Shown piece after piece: positions 26,632-35,908 of a DNA stretch of 64,000 nucleotides (within the stretch, counting starts at the first letter, position 1; the number at the start of each line of letters is the position of its first letter). Location: NCBI GenBank assembly GCA_016709865.1, contig JADJLX010000005.1:1674001-1738000 (forward strand), read 5' to 3'. The notes under the pieces were generated by a model. The model saw nothing but the letters and a program-made list of their open reading frames with translations, ran no database searches and was not told the origin of the DNA. This stretch comes from Bacteroidales bacterium. Its GTDB lineage: Bacteria > Bacteroidota > Bacteroidia > Bacteroidales > VadinHA17. Both the position numbers and the translations under genes were made by a program.

Positions 26632-27603
26632 ATGAAGACTATTGCGATTGTTGCCGGAGGTGATTCCTCTGAATTTGAAGTATCTGTTAAAAGTGCAGGT
26701 GAAGTAGAAAAAATTCTATCAGGGAGATATATTGTATACCTGATAATGATGAGAGGCACAAACTGGTACTGGGAAGATCAGAAAGGCAGGTATCATAATA
26801 TCGACAAGAATGACTTTTCGCTGGTCACAGATGAGCACAGGATCAGGTTCGACGGCGTTTTCATTGCTATACACGGTACTCCGGGGGAGAATGGATACAT
26901 TCAGGGATATTTCGACATGATGAGTATTCCATATACCAGCTGCGGCGCATTCTGTTCTGCCCTTACCTTTAACAAGCAGGCCTGTAAACTATTCCTGAAA
27001 GAATATAATATCCCGATGGCTAATGCAATCCTTTTCCGAAAGGGTGACAGCCTTGATCCGGTAAACATTATAAAAAGAACCGGACTCCCCTGTTTTGTGA
27101 AACCTAACGACAGCGGATCAAGTTTTGGAGTTACCAAGGTGAAGCAAAAGGAAGATCTTATGTCAGCTATAGAGACAGCTTTCAGGGAGAGCAATGAGGT
27201 TATGATTGAGGCCTTTATGAAGGGCAGGGAAGTTGCATGCGGGGTAGTGAAAACAAGAAACAAGACGATTGTCCTTCCTGTAACAGAGATAATAAGCAAG
27301 AACGAATTCTTCGATTACGAGGCAAAATATACTCCCGGGATGTCGGATGAAGTTACACCTGCAAACATGCCTTCAAATATCACCAATGAGATTCAGCGAC
27401 TCAGCCTGTTAATCTGCGATCTGCTTGGATGCAAGGGAATTGTAAGAGTCGATTTTATTGTAATTAATGATAAACCTTTCTTCCTCGAAATCAATACAAT
27501 CCCCGGAATGACGAAAGAGAGCCTTATTCCCAAGCAGGCAGATGCAGCAGAGATCAGCCACGAAGAACTCTATTCGATGGTTGTGGAGAATATGTTTGAG
27601 TAA
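26632..27603 (+). CDS. ddl: D-alanine-D-alanine ligase
   Basis: Makes the D-Ala-D-Ala dipeptide that MurF attaches to the peptidoglycan precursor. The 323-aa ATP-grasp enzyme shows the N-terminal VAGGDSSEFEVSVKSA, HGTPGENGYIQG, the ATP-grasp KPNDSGSSFGV, and the metal-binding FFLEINTIPGMT near the C-terminus. The conserved Glu of the N-terminal motif (E in SSEFEVS) is present. The gene is monocistronic, preceded by its own -7 element and followed by a repeat. Confidence 0.95.
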   Translation: MKTIAIVAGGDSSEFEVSVKSAGEVEKILSGRYIVYLIMMRGTNWYWEDQKGRYHNIDKNDFSLVTDEHRIRFDGVFIAIHGTPGENGYIQGYFDMMSIPYTSCGAFCSALTFNKQACKLFLKEYNIPMANAILFRKGDSLDPVNIIKRTGLPCFVKPNDSGSSFGVTKVKQKEDLMSAIETAFRESNEVMIEAFMKGREVACGVVKTRNKTIVLPVTEIISKNEFFDYEAKYTPGMSDEVTPANMPSNITNEIQRLSLLICDLLGCKGIVRVDFIVINDKPFFLEINTIPGMTKESLIPKQADAAEISHEELYSMVVENMFE

Positions 27604-27604
27604 A

Positions 27605-27665
27605 GGCGCAGGGCACAGGGCGCAGGGCAGGATTTGCTCTGTGCTCTGTGCTCTATGCTCTGAGC
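27605..27665. repeat. GCAGGGCAC / GTGCTCTG palindrome between convergent ddl and oxidoreductase genes
   Basis: Left arm GGCGCAGGGCACAGGGCGC, right arm CTCTGTGCTCTGTGCTC. Imperfect pairing across a short centre. Confidence 0.65.
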
Positions 27666-29056
27666 TACCTTCCTTTCGCCATTTTCAACCCGCTGGTAGT
27701 TGTATAGTACTTGGTAATCATATTCGGTACTTCCCACTCAGGCAGTTTTCCGGCATTCATATACTCAAGGAATTTGGCAGTTACCTGTCCGAAGTGCTCT
27801 TCATGGGTAACTCTGTATTTCTTTGGAACAGAGATTTTGAGTGCACTTTTGCCAACTGCCTCAACCTGCAGACTATCATATGGTAATGAACCCACAACTT
27901 CTTTTAGCTTAGTTGTAAAGTCAGCTATTTTTGCTCCCTTAATATTCTCTATATAAAGTGTAGGCAGAAATTTTTCCTCAGCTCCCTGTTTAATTACCAG
28001 GTCGCAATTTGTTCCGTGCATAACTGAATAGTGTGTATCACCACCTCCCGGAGGAGCCTGATATTTCCATTCAACAGAGACTTTTGCATATACACCTTTA
28101 ATCTGGTAGGTCATCTCTCCATTTGCATAGACGTTAAGTTTTCCGTCTTTCACATCTTTCTGAAGATAATCAGGATATGTTTCAAGATTTGTAACACCCT
28201 TAAACTCTTCAGGTGAGATTAGTGTTGGCCATCTTTTTGCAGCTTCCATTTTGATATCAGCCGGACTGAGGATCTGATCAGGGAAACATTCCCACTGTAC
28301 GAGGTCGACAAGATGTGTTGTAACATCAACAATACCCTCACCCTGCTGTTCAACATCGAAGAACCATGCCGGACGAAGAAGGGGTGTGCCAGACACTATC
28401 TTTGAGAAATGATGCACACTGACCTTAGTAACTGCAGGATCTTCCTTTGTTCCGGGTTTAAGTGTTCCGAATACCTCAGGCTTCTGAGAAAGCAATTTCT
28501 GAAGTATTGTTGTTACTTCAAAGCGCTCTGTCATAATATCATATAACAAAACACCTTTCTCCTTTGCTGTAGCGAACGCTGTTTCAAGAGCCTGAAAATC
28601 ATCAGGTGAGATTATCATTGGCTTATCAGCCAGTACGTTAAGTCCGGCATTAATCGACTTTGTTATATACTCAGCTTTCTTCCTGTTATTTCCTGAAAGG
28701 ACAACAACATTACCTGCCTTTTCAGAGAGCATTTTTTCAAAGAAATCTGTACCGGTATAAACTATCTCGTTCCATTTTGTAGGATCTGCCGTACGGGTGT
28801 TATAGGAGTTTATTCTGTTAAGATGCTGCTGATAATCCGGCCCTTCCGGAGCATAAACATGAACGTCGGGCGACACCTGATCGTACATAATTTTCTGTAC
28901 CAGGGCGGCATGAAAATGGCCCGGGTCGACAGTAAGCAGATTTACCTGGTATGTTTTTTCCATTGTCTCAGAGGATTTGTCAGTTTGCTTTGAGCCTCCT
29001 GATCCACAGGAAGTGATAATCGACGCACAAAGAATTAAGAAAGAGAGATTTTTCAT
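27665..29056 (-). CDS. Gfo/Idh/MocA-like lipoprotein oxidoreductase
   Basis: A 463-aa protein with a lipobox (IITSCGSG, Cys at 17), so it is likely membrane-anchored outside the cytoplasm. The Rossmann-like part (about 35-190) has NLLTVDPGHFHAALVQ where classical members have GxGxxG, and LADKPM at the EKP position. The C-terminal half resembles the putative-oxidoreductase C-terminal family. Loss of the glycine motif makes ordinary NAD(P) binding doubtful. It is the last gene of the minus-strand group with DUF6807, UroD-like and gcvP, but a palindromic repeat of about 85 bp separates it from DUF6807. Substrate is unknown, perhaps a sugar derivative. Confidence 0.8.
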   Translation of the reverse strand: MKNLSFLILCASIITSCGSGGSKQTDKSSETMEKTYQVNLLTVDPGHFHAALVQKIMYDQVSPDVHVYAPEGPDYQQHLNRINSYNTRTADPTKWNEIVYTGTDFFEKMLSEKAGNVVVLSGNNRKKAEYITKSINAGLNVLADKPMIISPDDFQALETAFATAKEKGVLLYDIMTERFEVTTILQKLLSQKPEVFGTLKPGTKEDPAVTKVSVHHFSKIVSGTPLLRPAWFFDVEQQGEGIVDVTTHLVDLVQWECFPDQILSPADIKMEAAKRWPTLISPEEFKGVTNLETYPDYLQKDVKDGKLNVYANGEMTYQIKGVYAKVSVEWKYQAPPGGGDTHYSVMHGTNCDLVIKQGAEEKFLPTLYIENIKGAKIADFTTKLKEVVGSLPYDSLQVEAVGKSALKISVPKKYRVTHEEHFGQVTAKFLEYMNAGKLPEWEVPNMITKYYTTTSGLKMAKGR

Positions 29057-29090
29057 AGTTTCAATATTTCGTTTGATTTTAGTTTTTCAT

Positions 29091-29175
29091 GCCACCAAGT
29101 CACCAAGGCTCAAAGAAACACCAATTATTTTAATTGTTTTCTTGGTGATCCTTTGTGTCTTAGAGTCTTGGTGGC
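29091..29175. repeat. Imperfect palindrome with GCCACCAAG/CTTGGTGGC ends
   Basis: Left arm GCCACCAAGTCACCAAGG, right arm ending AGTCTTGGTGGC, around an AT-rich centre. Lies between two co-directional genes (DUF6807 and Gfo/Idh-like), so it might attenuate transcription between them. Confidence 0.7.
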
Positions 29176-29188
29176 AATTTTTTTATCA

Positions 29189-30451
29189 TCATTTACTAAT
29201 AACTTTTACCTGTGGCGGATAAGCGAAATCATTCCATATTCTGTCACCAGCTGACTTGTCAATTTTGCCATCATAAATCAGCATTCTGTATTTGAGTCTG
29301 TAAATCTTACCCGGGTCAAGTGCCCAGTCGGTAAACCTGGTCGGGCAAAACTCGAAGTAAACATCTCCCCTTCCATTCTGTGATTCGGGCCAAACTCTCA
29401 TTGGTTCAGGATGAGCTCTGTTCTCAGGATGTGAAAAAAAGGTAATCCCCGACTGACCATTCTCTTTGAACGCGCCATTCAGATCGGCCCATCGGGCATG
29501 AGAACCGTCGGCAGTGACGCGTGTTTTTCCTTCTGAGGTAAGAACTGTACTGTTATCCTTATTCCATTCTGCCGTTGCCCTGAAACCTATTCCGCCTGCA
29601 TATCTGTATGCCTCGAAGACTATTGTGGAATCACCAGCAACCGTAAGGAATGTGGTGAAATCGACCAGCCAGGCTTTTATCCCGGCAACAGGTTCGGCAT
29701 TCCATGCCCTGATATCCCATATTTCATTCATAGTCAGCTCTTCAGGTTTTTTTCCTCGGAAATCGATATGTTCCTGGCGGACAGAAAAACCACCGTAAAC
29801 AGGACCATTTACAGTTGAATTAATACCTTCAAATCTTACAGTTCCCTGTTTGGATCCAAGATTCCAGAAGTCAGTAACATGATCACGGATCTTAACCTTG
29901 GTCCAGGGATTCCAGATCCCGAAATGGTGATAATGATCCGGGGCATCTATTCTTGTAAGAACATTACCGGAAGGTGACACTACAGGATGTATAAATCCGC
30001 TTCTCCTGTAGGCAGTATCAACTTTTGCCGGTGGGTAATGAACGGCAGTCTGATAATTAAGAATTTCTGAATTACTATTTCTCAGTATTATCCCGGTTGC
30101 AGTTACATCGGCTGTAATTTTATTTTCAAAACTGTTATTGGTGTTTTGGTACAGGAAGTACTCCCTTGATTTTCCGGGAGCAGTAGTACCATCAAGTACA
30201 AACCACAGCAATGTATTGTAACCTGGTTCAATCTGAAATGGCTTCTCAATAAGTTTACCATTTACTTTTTCTACCAGCTGATATGATAAAGTATCAATGA
30301 GTATGGTTCCTGTTAACCCGGCACTTACAGGGGTGTTTATCCTTTGGAATGCTCCGGATTCCACCGTGAAATGCAGGACTTCTTTTTTCTGAGCTCCGGC
30401 AAAAAATGTGACACTAATTAAAAGGATTACCAGAAAAATTAATCTCTTCAT
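29189..30451 (-). CDS. Secreted DUF6807 (PmoA-like) protein
   Basis: A 420-aa protein with a signal peptide (1-20, ending FFAGAQ). The DUF6807 family is suggested by GFIHPVVSPSGNVLTRIDAP and DHYHHFGIWNPWTKV (about 175-205), with histidines that may bind a metal. Related proteins often occur in carbohydrate-related gene clusters. It starts 8 bases after the UroD-like stop, so it belongs to the same operon. No reaction can be assigned. Confidence 0.78.
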   Translation of the reverse strand: MKRLIFLVILLISVTFFAGAQKKEVLHFTVESGAFQRINTPVSAGLTGTILIDTLSYQLVEKVNGKLIEKPFQIEPGYNTLLWFVLDGTTAPGKSREYFLYQNTNNSFENKITADVTATGIILRNSNSEILNYQTAVHYPPAKVDTAYRRSGFIHPVVSPSGNVLTRIDAPDHYHHFGIWNPWTKVKIRDHVTDFWNLGSKQGTVRFEGINSTVNGPVYGGFSVRQEHIDFRGKKPEELTMNEIWDIRAWNAEPVAGIKAWLVDFTTFLTVAGDSTIVFEAYRYAGGIGFRATAEWNKDNSTVLTSEGKTRVTADGSHARWADLNGAFKENGQSGITFFSHPENRAHPEPMRVWPESQNGRGDVYFEFCPTRFTDWALDPGKIYRLKYRMLIYDGKIDKSAGDRIWNDFAYPPQVKVISK

Positions 30452-30459
30452 AATCAGGA

Positions 30460-31497
30460 TTATTTAGAATACTTTTTTACTGCATTTATAAACGCTTCAA
30501 TATTTACATTCTGCACATCGGGTGGCATCCCTCCGCCCACTGACCAGATTATTCGATCGTGATTTTTTATTTCTCCGAATGCTTTTGCCACAGCAGCATC
30601 AACCTGTTCAGGCGTGCCTGCCGCAAGAACATCTCTGGGAGGAATATTTCCCAACAAGACAACTTCTGGTCCGGCGAGTTCGCGGATCTCACCCATGGAA
30701 TGATTAAAGGAGAAGTTGAACATATTTACACCCATCTTTTTGAGGTATCGTGCTGTAATTAAACCTTCAGCATCGTTATGGAGAAACCTTACCTTAACGT
30801 TAGCACTTTCGAATATACGGCTAAAATAAGGAAGAACAAATTCTTCAAATTCAACTTCACCAACGAAACCGATAATATCATCAAGAATAAGTACTCCATC
30901 AATCGAAGGGAAGCTCTCTTTCTGCCATGCCACCCAGTCGCAGATAAAATCCGTAATCTTCTTAAGGAGCCTGTGCGATCCTTCCGGATCCATTGCGAGA
31001 GCCATCATAAACTCAGTAGTCCCCATCAGGAAACTTGCTATGTTCAATGGTCCTCTGGCAACAGCAAACCTTATCTGATGATCTGCTTTATTTATTGCTT
31101 CCTGGTTATTTCTTAACCTGCTGATCATAAAAGGTAAAAGACCATCAGTTCTCACATTTGGCTGAGGTAATAACTCAACAGCCTCAATACCAGAAAGAAT
31201 TCTTTCAGCATGAGGAAGATTTTTTTCAAGAAAAACCATCCGTGAACCGAACGCAGAGGGCTCGGTGCACATTCCATACTCCGACCAGAATGACGGAAGG
31301 AACCAGACATCGGGAAATGTATTAATTGCTTTCAGGTTTGATTTTAACCAGATCTCATCTGATGCATAGAAGTCGATGTTGGATGTACCATACCATCCCG
31401 GAATCCATGGACTGTCAATAATGAATCCAACAGGCTGATAGGTCAGTTTCTTCCCATCGATCATTGCTGTAAGATCATTCCAGTAAGAATTTTTCAT
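30460..31497 (-). CDS. UroD-family (MtaA/UroD-like) protein coupled to gcvP
   Basis: A 345-aa member of the uroporphyrinogen decarboxylase superfamily, which includes corrinoid-linked methyltransferases. Supporting motifs are GNIPPRDVLAAGTPEQV and GGGMPPDVQNVNIEAF near the C-terminus. It is not a clear haem-pathway UroD, as the N-terminal RQAGRY motif is absent. The thiol-methyltransferase zinc ligands are also missing: HxCG is replaced by HNDAEG and the Cys before GxPP by Gly. The start ATG overlaps the gcvP stop (ATGA), so the two are translationally coupled. No corrinoid protein is encoded nearby. Role unknown; one-carbon or methyl-group metabolism is suggested only by the context. Confidence 0.8.
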   Translation of the reverse strand: MKNSYWNDLTAMIDGKKLTYQPVGFIIDSPWIPGWYGTSNIDFYASDEIWLKSNLKAINTFPDVWFLPSFWSEYGMCTEPSAFGSRMVFLEKNLPHAERILSGIEAVELLPQPNVRTDGLLPFMISRLRNNQEAINKADHQIRFAVARGPLNIASFLMGTTEFMMALAMDPEGSHRLLKKITDFICDWVAWQKESFPSIDGVLILDDIIGFVGEVEFEEFVLPYFSRIFESANVKVRFLHNDAEGLITARYLKKMGVNMFNFSFNHSMGEIRELAGPEVVLLGNIPPRDVLAAGTPEQVDAAVAKAFGEIKNHDRIIWSVGGGMPPDVQNVNIEAFINAVKKYSK

Positions 31498-34367
31498 GAG
31501 TTTCTGTATGAATCAATTGGAGCACATGTACAAACAAGGTTACGGTCGCCATACCCATCATCAATCCTGCCCACCGAAGGCCAGAACTTATTCTCAATCA
31601 CCCATTTCAGCGGGAATGCAGCTTTCTGCCTGTCATAAGAATGTTTCCATTCATCTGCTGTTAATACTTTCACAGTATGCGGAGCATTATGAAGAACATT
31701 ATCCTCTTTGTCGGCTTTTCCCTCTTTTACTTCCTGAATCTCATTCCAGATTGATTTCAGAGCACTGATAAATTTATCAAGTTCCTGAAGCGACTCAGAC
31801 TCAGTAGGTTCAACCATAAGAGTTCCATGAACAGGAAATGAAAGAGTTGGAGCATGGAATCCATAGTCCATAAGCCGCTTTGCAATATCGCCTTCAGTTA
31901 TTCCTGCTTCAGTCTTGAAGTTACGGCAATCGAGTATCATTTCGTGAGCAACAAATCCTTCAGTTCCGGTATAAAGTGTTTTGAAGTATCCTTTCAGAGA
32001 AGCAGCTATATAGTTTGCGTTCAGGATGGCATATTTGGTTGCAAGTGTTAAACCGTATGAACCCATCATCATTACGTAGGCGTGTGATATTGTAAGAACT
32101 TGTCCGCTTCCAAATGGCGCTCCTGCAACAGCAGTTGTTCCATAACTGCCTCCTGTCTTAACCAGAGGGTGCGATGGAAGAAACTCAGCAAGCTTATTGT
32201 TTACAAGAATCGGGCCCATACCCGGTCCTCCGCCGCCATGAGGAATGGCGAATGTTTTATGAAGGTTCAGGTGGCAGACATCAGCGCCAATTGAACCCGG
32301 ATTGGTGAGTCCCACCTGTGCATTCATGTTGGCACCATCCATATAAACCAGTCCGCCGTTGGAATGAACTATGTCTGTCATCTCTTTGACAGCAGACTCA
32401 AATACGCCATGTGTTGAGGGATAAGTTATCATGAAACAAGCCAGATTAGCTTTGTTCTCTTCAGCTTTTTTCCGGAGATCATCAACACTGATATTTCCTT
32501 TTTCATCACATTCCACTACAACAACCTGCATGCCGGCCATTGCTGCACTGGCAGGATTGGTGCCATGTGCTGAAGAGGGTATAAGAGCAATATTCCTGTG
32601 TGCTTCGCCGTGTGTCAGGTGATATTCCCTGATAACCATTAATCCGGCATACTCCCCTGCGGCTCCTGAATTTGGCTGGAATGAAATTGCTGAAAAACCG
32701 GTAATCTCTTTCAGTGCCTCACCAAGCTCATCCATGATCTGATAATATCCTTCTGCCTGATCCTTAGGGACAAAAGGATGAATATTTCCGAATTCAGGCC
32801 AGCTCATTGCAAACATTGAACTGGCAGGATTAAGCTTCATTGTACAGGAACCCAGTGAGATCATGCTATGAGTGAGAGAAAAATCTTTTCTTTCAAGCAT
32901 TTTGATATATCTCATCATCTCTGTTTCACTATGATACCTGTTGTAAGTACCCTCTTTCAGAAACTCAGATTTCCTGTAAAACTTATTATCCAGACAGGTA
33001 CAGTTACCATAAGCAGTAACTTTGCCGGTATGCTTACCAGCAGCTTTTGCAAAGATCTCAGTAATAGCACTTATCTCTTTAAATGTAGTTACTTCATCAG
33101 TGCTGATCTGAACCGTATGATCATCAGGATAGTAAAAATTCATTTCTGCCTCTTCGGCCATTTTTCTGATACTATCTGCTGAAATGTTTTGTCCCAGATC
33201 AATTCTGACAGTATCGAAAAACTCAGAATTAACCTGCTTAAAGCCAAGGCCGGTCAGAGAACAGCTGATAGTGCAGGCTGACTTCTGAATATGTGTTGCA
33301 ATGTTTTTCAATCCTTCAGGACCATGATATTGTGCATACATGCCCGACATAGTTGCAAGAAGAGCCTGAGCAGTACATATATTTGATGTAGCCCTTTCAC
33401 GTTTTATATGCTGTTCCCTGGTCTGTAATGCCATCCTCAGAGCACTGTTTCCCTGGGCATCTACAGAAACTCCGATAATCCTTCCCGGCATGCTTCTTTT
33501 AAGCTCATCCTTTGTAGCAAAATAGCCTGCATGAGGACCGCCAAAACTCATCGGAAGTCCCATTCTCTGACTTGAACCAACAACAATATCTGCACCCCAC
33601 TCACCGGGCGGTACCAGCAATGCCAGGCTTATCAGATCAGCGGCAACACCAACCAGAGTTCCGGAAGAGTGTGCCATATCCGTAAATGATTTGTAATCCC
33701 TCACCTGACCCGAAGCAGCAGGGTACTGAACAAATGCTCCGAAAAATGATTCACTGAATGTGACCTCAGTATATTTTCCTGTAATAAGTTCTATACCCAA
33801 AGGCATAGAACGTGTTTTTATTACATCAAGTGTCTGCGGGAAAACATCATCGTCGATAAAAAACTTATTTGCACCTGCTTTGACAGCCGCCCTCGACCTG
33901 GCATTAAACATCATAATCATTGCTTCAGCAGCAGCTGTCGATTCGTCAAGCAATGAGGCATTTGCGATCTCCATACCTGTAAGCTGGATGATCATAGTCT
34001 GAAAATTAAGCAACGCTTCAAGCCGTCCCTGCGAGATTTCTGCCTGGTAGGGAGTATATGAAGTATACCATGCGGGGTTTTCAAGAACATTCCGGATGAT
34101 TACCGATAAGGGAGCTACACCATAATATCCCTGTCCGATAAATGATCTGAACATCTTGTTCTTTTTCCCTATACTTTTTATATGATTAAGATATTCAAAT
34201 TCGCTCATTGCCTCGGGCAGGCTGAGAGGCGTTTTAAGCATCAATGAAGCTGGTACTGTTTTGCTGATCAGCTGATCAAGTGAGCTTACGCCTATTGTAT
34301 TTAACATTTTGGGCAGCTCATTATCTCTTGGACCGTTATGCCTGTTGACAAATTTATCTGATGACAT
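31494..34367 (-). CDS. gcvP: Glycine dehydrogenase (decarboxylating), P-protein
   Basis: PLP enzyme of the glycine cleavage system; it decarboxylates glycine and passes the aminomethyl group to lipoyl GcvH. The 957-aa length is the fused, homodimeric form. The PLP lysine is K704 in NLHKTFAIPHGGGGPG; the N-terminal pseudo-subunit has FIGQGYYG and the C-terminal part has SLGSCTMKLNP. gcvH and gcvT are not in the window. No good -7 element was seen in the 90 bases upstream. It heads an operon with the UroD-like gene. Confidence 0.96.
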   Translation of the reverse strand: MSSDKFVNRHNGPRDNELPKMLNTIGVSSLDQLISKTVPASLMLKTPLSLPEAMSEFEYLNHIKSIGKKNKMFRSFIGQGYYGVAPLSVIIRNVLENPAWYTSYTPYQAEISQGRLEALLNFQTMIIQLTGMEIANASLLDESTAAAEAMIMMFNARSRAAVKAGANKFFIDDDVFPQTLDVIKTRSMPLGIELITGKYTEVTFSESFFGAFVQYPAASGQVRDYKSFTDMAHSSGTLVGVAADLISLALLVPPGEWGADIVVGSSQRMGLPMSFGGPHAGYFATKDELKRSMPGRIIGVSVDAQGNSALRMALQTREQHIKRERATSNICTAQALLATMSGMYAQYHGPEGLKNIATHIQKSACTISCSLTGLGFKQVNSEFFDTVRIDLGQNISADSIRKMAEEAEMNFYYPDDHTVQISTDEVTTFKEISAITEIFAKAAGKHTGKVTAYGNCTCLDNKFYRKSEFLKEGTYNRYHSETEMMRYIKMLERKDFSLTHSMISLGSCTMKLNPASSMFAMSWPEFGNIHPFVPKDQAEGYYQIMDELGEALKEITGFSAISFQPNSGAAGEYAGLMVIREYHLTHGEAHRNIALIPSSAHGTNPASAAMAGMQVVVVECDEKGNISVDDLRKKAEENKANLACFMITYPSTHGVFESAVKEMTDIVHSNGGLVYMDGANMNAQVGLTNPGSIGADVCHLNLHKTFAIPHGGGGPGMGPILVNNKLAEFLPSHPLVKTGGSYGTTAVAGAPFGSGQVLTISHAYVMMMGSYGLTLATKYAILNANYIAASLKGYFKTLYTGTEGFVAHEMILDCRNFKTEAGITEGDIAKRLMDYGFHAPTLSFPVHGTLMVEPTESESLQELDKFISALKSIWNEIQEVKEGKADKEDNVLHNAPHTVKVLTADEWKHSYDRQKAAFPLKWVIENKFWPSVGRIDDGYGDRNLVCTCAPIDSYRNS

Positions 34368-34457
34368 AGTTGTATTTTATCAATAAATAATGTTGTTTGA
34401 CTTTAAATATGAGAAAGCAAAGAACTGAAATTCCTGCAAAATAAAGTATGATTTAAA

Positions 34458-35093
34458 TTAGGAAAAATAGGGATTGGTTTTGACCTCACGTTCGATAGTT
34501 GATTCAGAACCGTGTCCTGCGTATACAACAGTTGATGGAGGCAAAACAAATAATTTGTTCCTGATACTTTTTATCAATGTCTCATGATCACCTCCCGGCA
34601 GATCGCTTCTGCCTATGCTGCCTGCAAACAGAGCATCCCCTGTAAAGACACATCCGTTTTCTTCGCTGTAGAAAGCGAAACTACCCGGCGCATGACCAGG
34701 AACATGGAGAGCAACAAGGGTAGTATCTCCAAAGGTAATAATCTGGTTATCTGACAAATATCCTCCGGGCTCAGGAGGGATTTCCATAGAAAGGCCGAAG
34801 AGCATTGCGTGCTGGGCTGCGTTTTTTCTGTTTGGTTCATCGGCCTCTCCCGACAGAGTCCTAAGATTATATCTGTCGAGCATAAATTTATTGCCGAAAA
34901 TATGATCGAGATGACAATGCGTATTAAGAAGCAATACCGGATTTAGTTTTTTCTCTGCAAGGAATCTTTCAAGCTGATCAGACTCCTCCCTGTCATAACA
35001 ACCACAGTCAATAACAGCACAATCGCCTGACTTGTCAGCTAAAATATAAGTGTTTTCATCAATCGGATTAAATACAAACCGGTATATCTCCAT
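34458..35093 (-). CDS. MBL-fold metallo-hydrolase (glyoxalase II-like)
   Basis: A 212-aa metallo-beta-lactamase-fold hydrolase, probably a thioester hydrolase. Metal-binding motif THCHLDH (about residues 57-63), further ligands in HVPGHAPGS, TGDALFAG and the terminal AGHGSES. The start is set at the ATG at 35093 (MEIYRFVFNPIDENTY). A longer frame back to 35171 would add 26 residues (MGNEDGRRKTEDRR...), but these are the translation of a dispersed repeat, overlap pcm and do not look like part of the fold. It lies downstream of pcm. Confidence 0.86.
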   Translation of the reverse strand: MEIYRFVFNPIDENTYILADKSGDCAVIDCGCYDREESDQLERFLAEKKLNPVLLLNTHCHLDHIFGNKFMLDRYNLRTLSGEADEPNRKNAAQHAMLFGLSMEIPPEPGGYLSDNQIITFGDTTLVALHVPGHAPGSFAFYSEENGCVFTGDALFAGSIGRSDLPGGDHETLIKSIRNKLFVLPPSTVVYAGHGSESTIEREVKTNPYFS

Positions 35094-35100
35094 ATAAATT

Positions 35101-35162
35101 TGCCTTTTATTTTTTGCCTTTATTTTTTGCCTTCGGTCTTCTGTCTTCCGTCTTCCGTCTTC
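35101..35162. repeat. GAAGAC-word and TTTTTTGCC-word repeat between pcm and MBL genes
   Basis: GTCTTCCGTCTTCCGTCTTC-type words (35131-35162) follow TTTTATTTTTTGCC repeats (35101-35130). The part at 35131-35152 is the reverse complement of 5430-5451 (22 of 22 bases). It overlaps the last codons of pcm by two bases at most and could be taken for coding sequence because it keeps a frame open. Confidence 0.7.
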
Positions 35163-35811
35163 ATTTCCCATTCACAGTACCTTTCAGCATAGGTACAAAA
35201 ACAAAATAACCATGATCTGAGTAGTCAAAACTATCTTCTCCTGTTCGTTCGACAACCTTCATCACCTGAGAACCCTTCCCACCTACAGGGATCACAAGTC
35301 TGCCACCGATCTTAAGCTGCTTAAGCAGAACATCAGGTATTTCGGGTGCTGCTGCAGTTATGATGATACCATCGAAAGGACCATATTGAGGTTTACCTTC
35401 GTAGCCGTCGCCGTAAAAGAAATCAATTGAATAACCAAGAGGGGCTAATATCGACTGGGCCTTGAGAAACAATTCCCTGAAACGTTCAATTGTATATACT
35501 TTAGCCCCCATCTCTACCAGAACAGCTGCCTGGTAACCCGATCCTGTTCCAATTTCAAGGATCTTATCCCTTTTCTTCACCCTTAGCAGTGATGACTGAA
35601 CAGCTACAGTATAAGGCTGTGAAATAGTTTGTCCAGATGATATCGGGAAAGCCTTATCAGTATATGCATGAACCAGAAAGGCCGGATCCATAAAAAGATG
35701 CCTTGGAACAGTATCTATAGCCCGGAGCACATCTTCATCAGTGATTCCCTTCTGACGTAATTCAGCTACAAGTTTTTTGCGTTTTCCTTTTGCTTCGAAT
35801 GAATCTGTCAT
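35161..35811 (-). CDS. pcm: Protein-L-isoaspartate O-methyltransferase
   Basis: SAM-dependent repair enzyme that methylates isoaspartyl residues of damaged proteins. The 216-aa protein has the family motif SSGQTISQPYTVA, the SAM-binding EIGTGSGYQAAVL, and the post-motif DGIIITAAAPEIP. Length is typical. A -7 element TATTTTTG lies 29 bases upstream. The MBL hydrolase gene follows on the same strand. Confidence 0.94.
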   Translation of the reverse strand: MTDSFEAKGKRKKLVAELRQKGITDEDVLRAIDTVPRHLFMDPAFLVHAYTDKAFPISSGQTISQPYTVAVQSSLLRVKKRDKILEIGTGSGYQAAVLVEMGAKVYTIERFRELFLKAQSILAPLGYSIDFFYGDGYEGKPQYGPFDGIIITAAAPEIPDVLLKQLKIGGRLVIPVGGKGSQVMKVVERTGEDSFDYSDHGYFVFVPMLKGTVNGK

Positions 35812-35839
35812 CTGAAATTCTCAGGGGTAAATTAATTCA

Positions 35840-35847
35840 CAAAAATA
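35840..35847 (-). promoter_or_regulatory. -7 promoter element for pcm
   Basis: TATTTTTG (minus strand) matches TAnnTTTG, 29 bases before the pcm ATG. A separate palindrome GACCTCAGGTC at 35860-35870 lies just upstream. Confidence 0.5.
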
Positions 35848-35908
35848 TAAAAATTGTAAGACCTCAGGTCATAGATACACTACTCATTTTTTTTTGTATT
35901 TTTATGTT

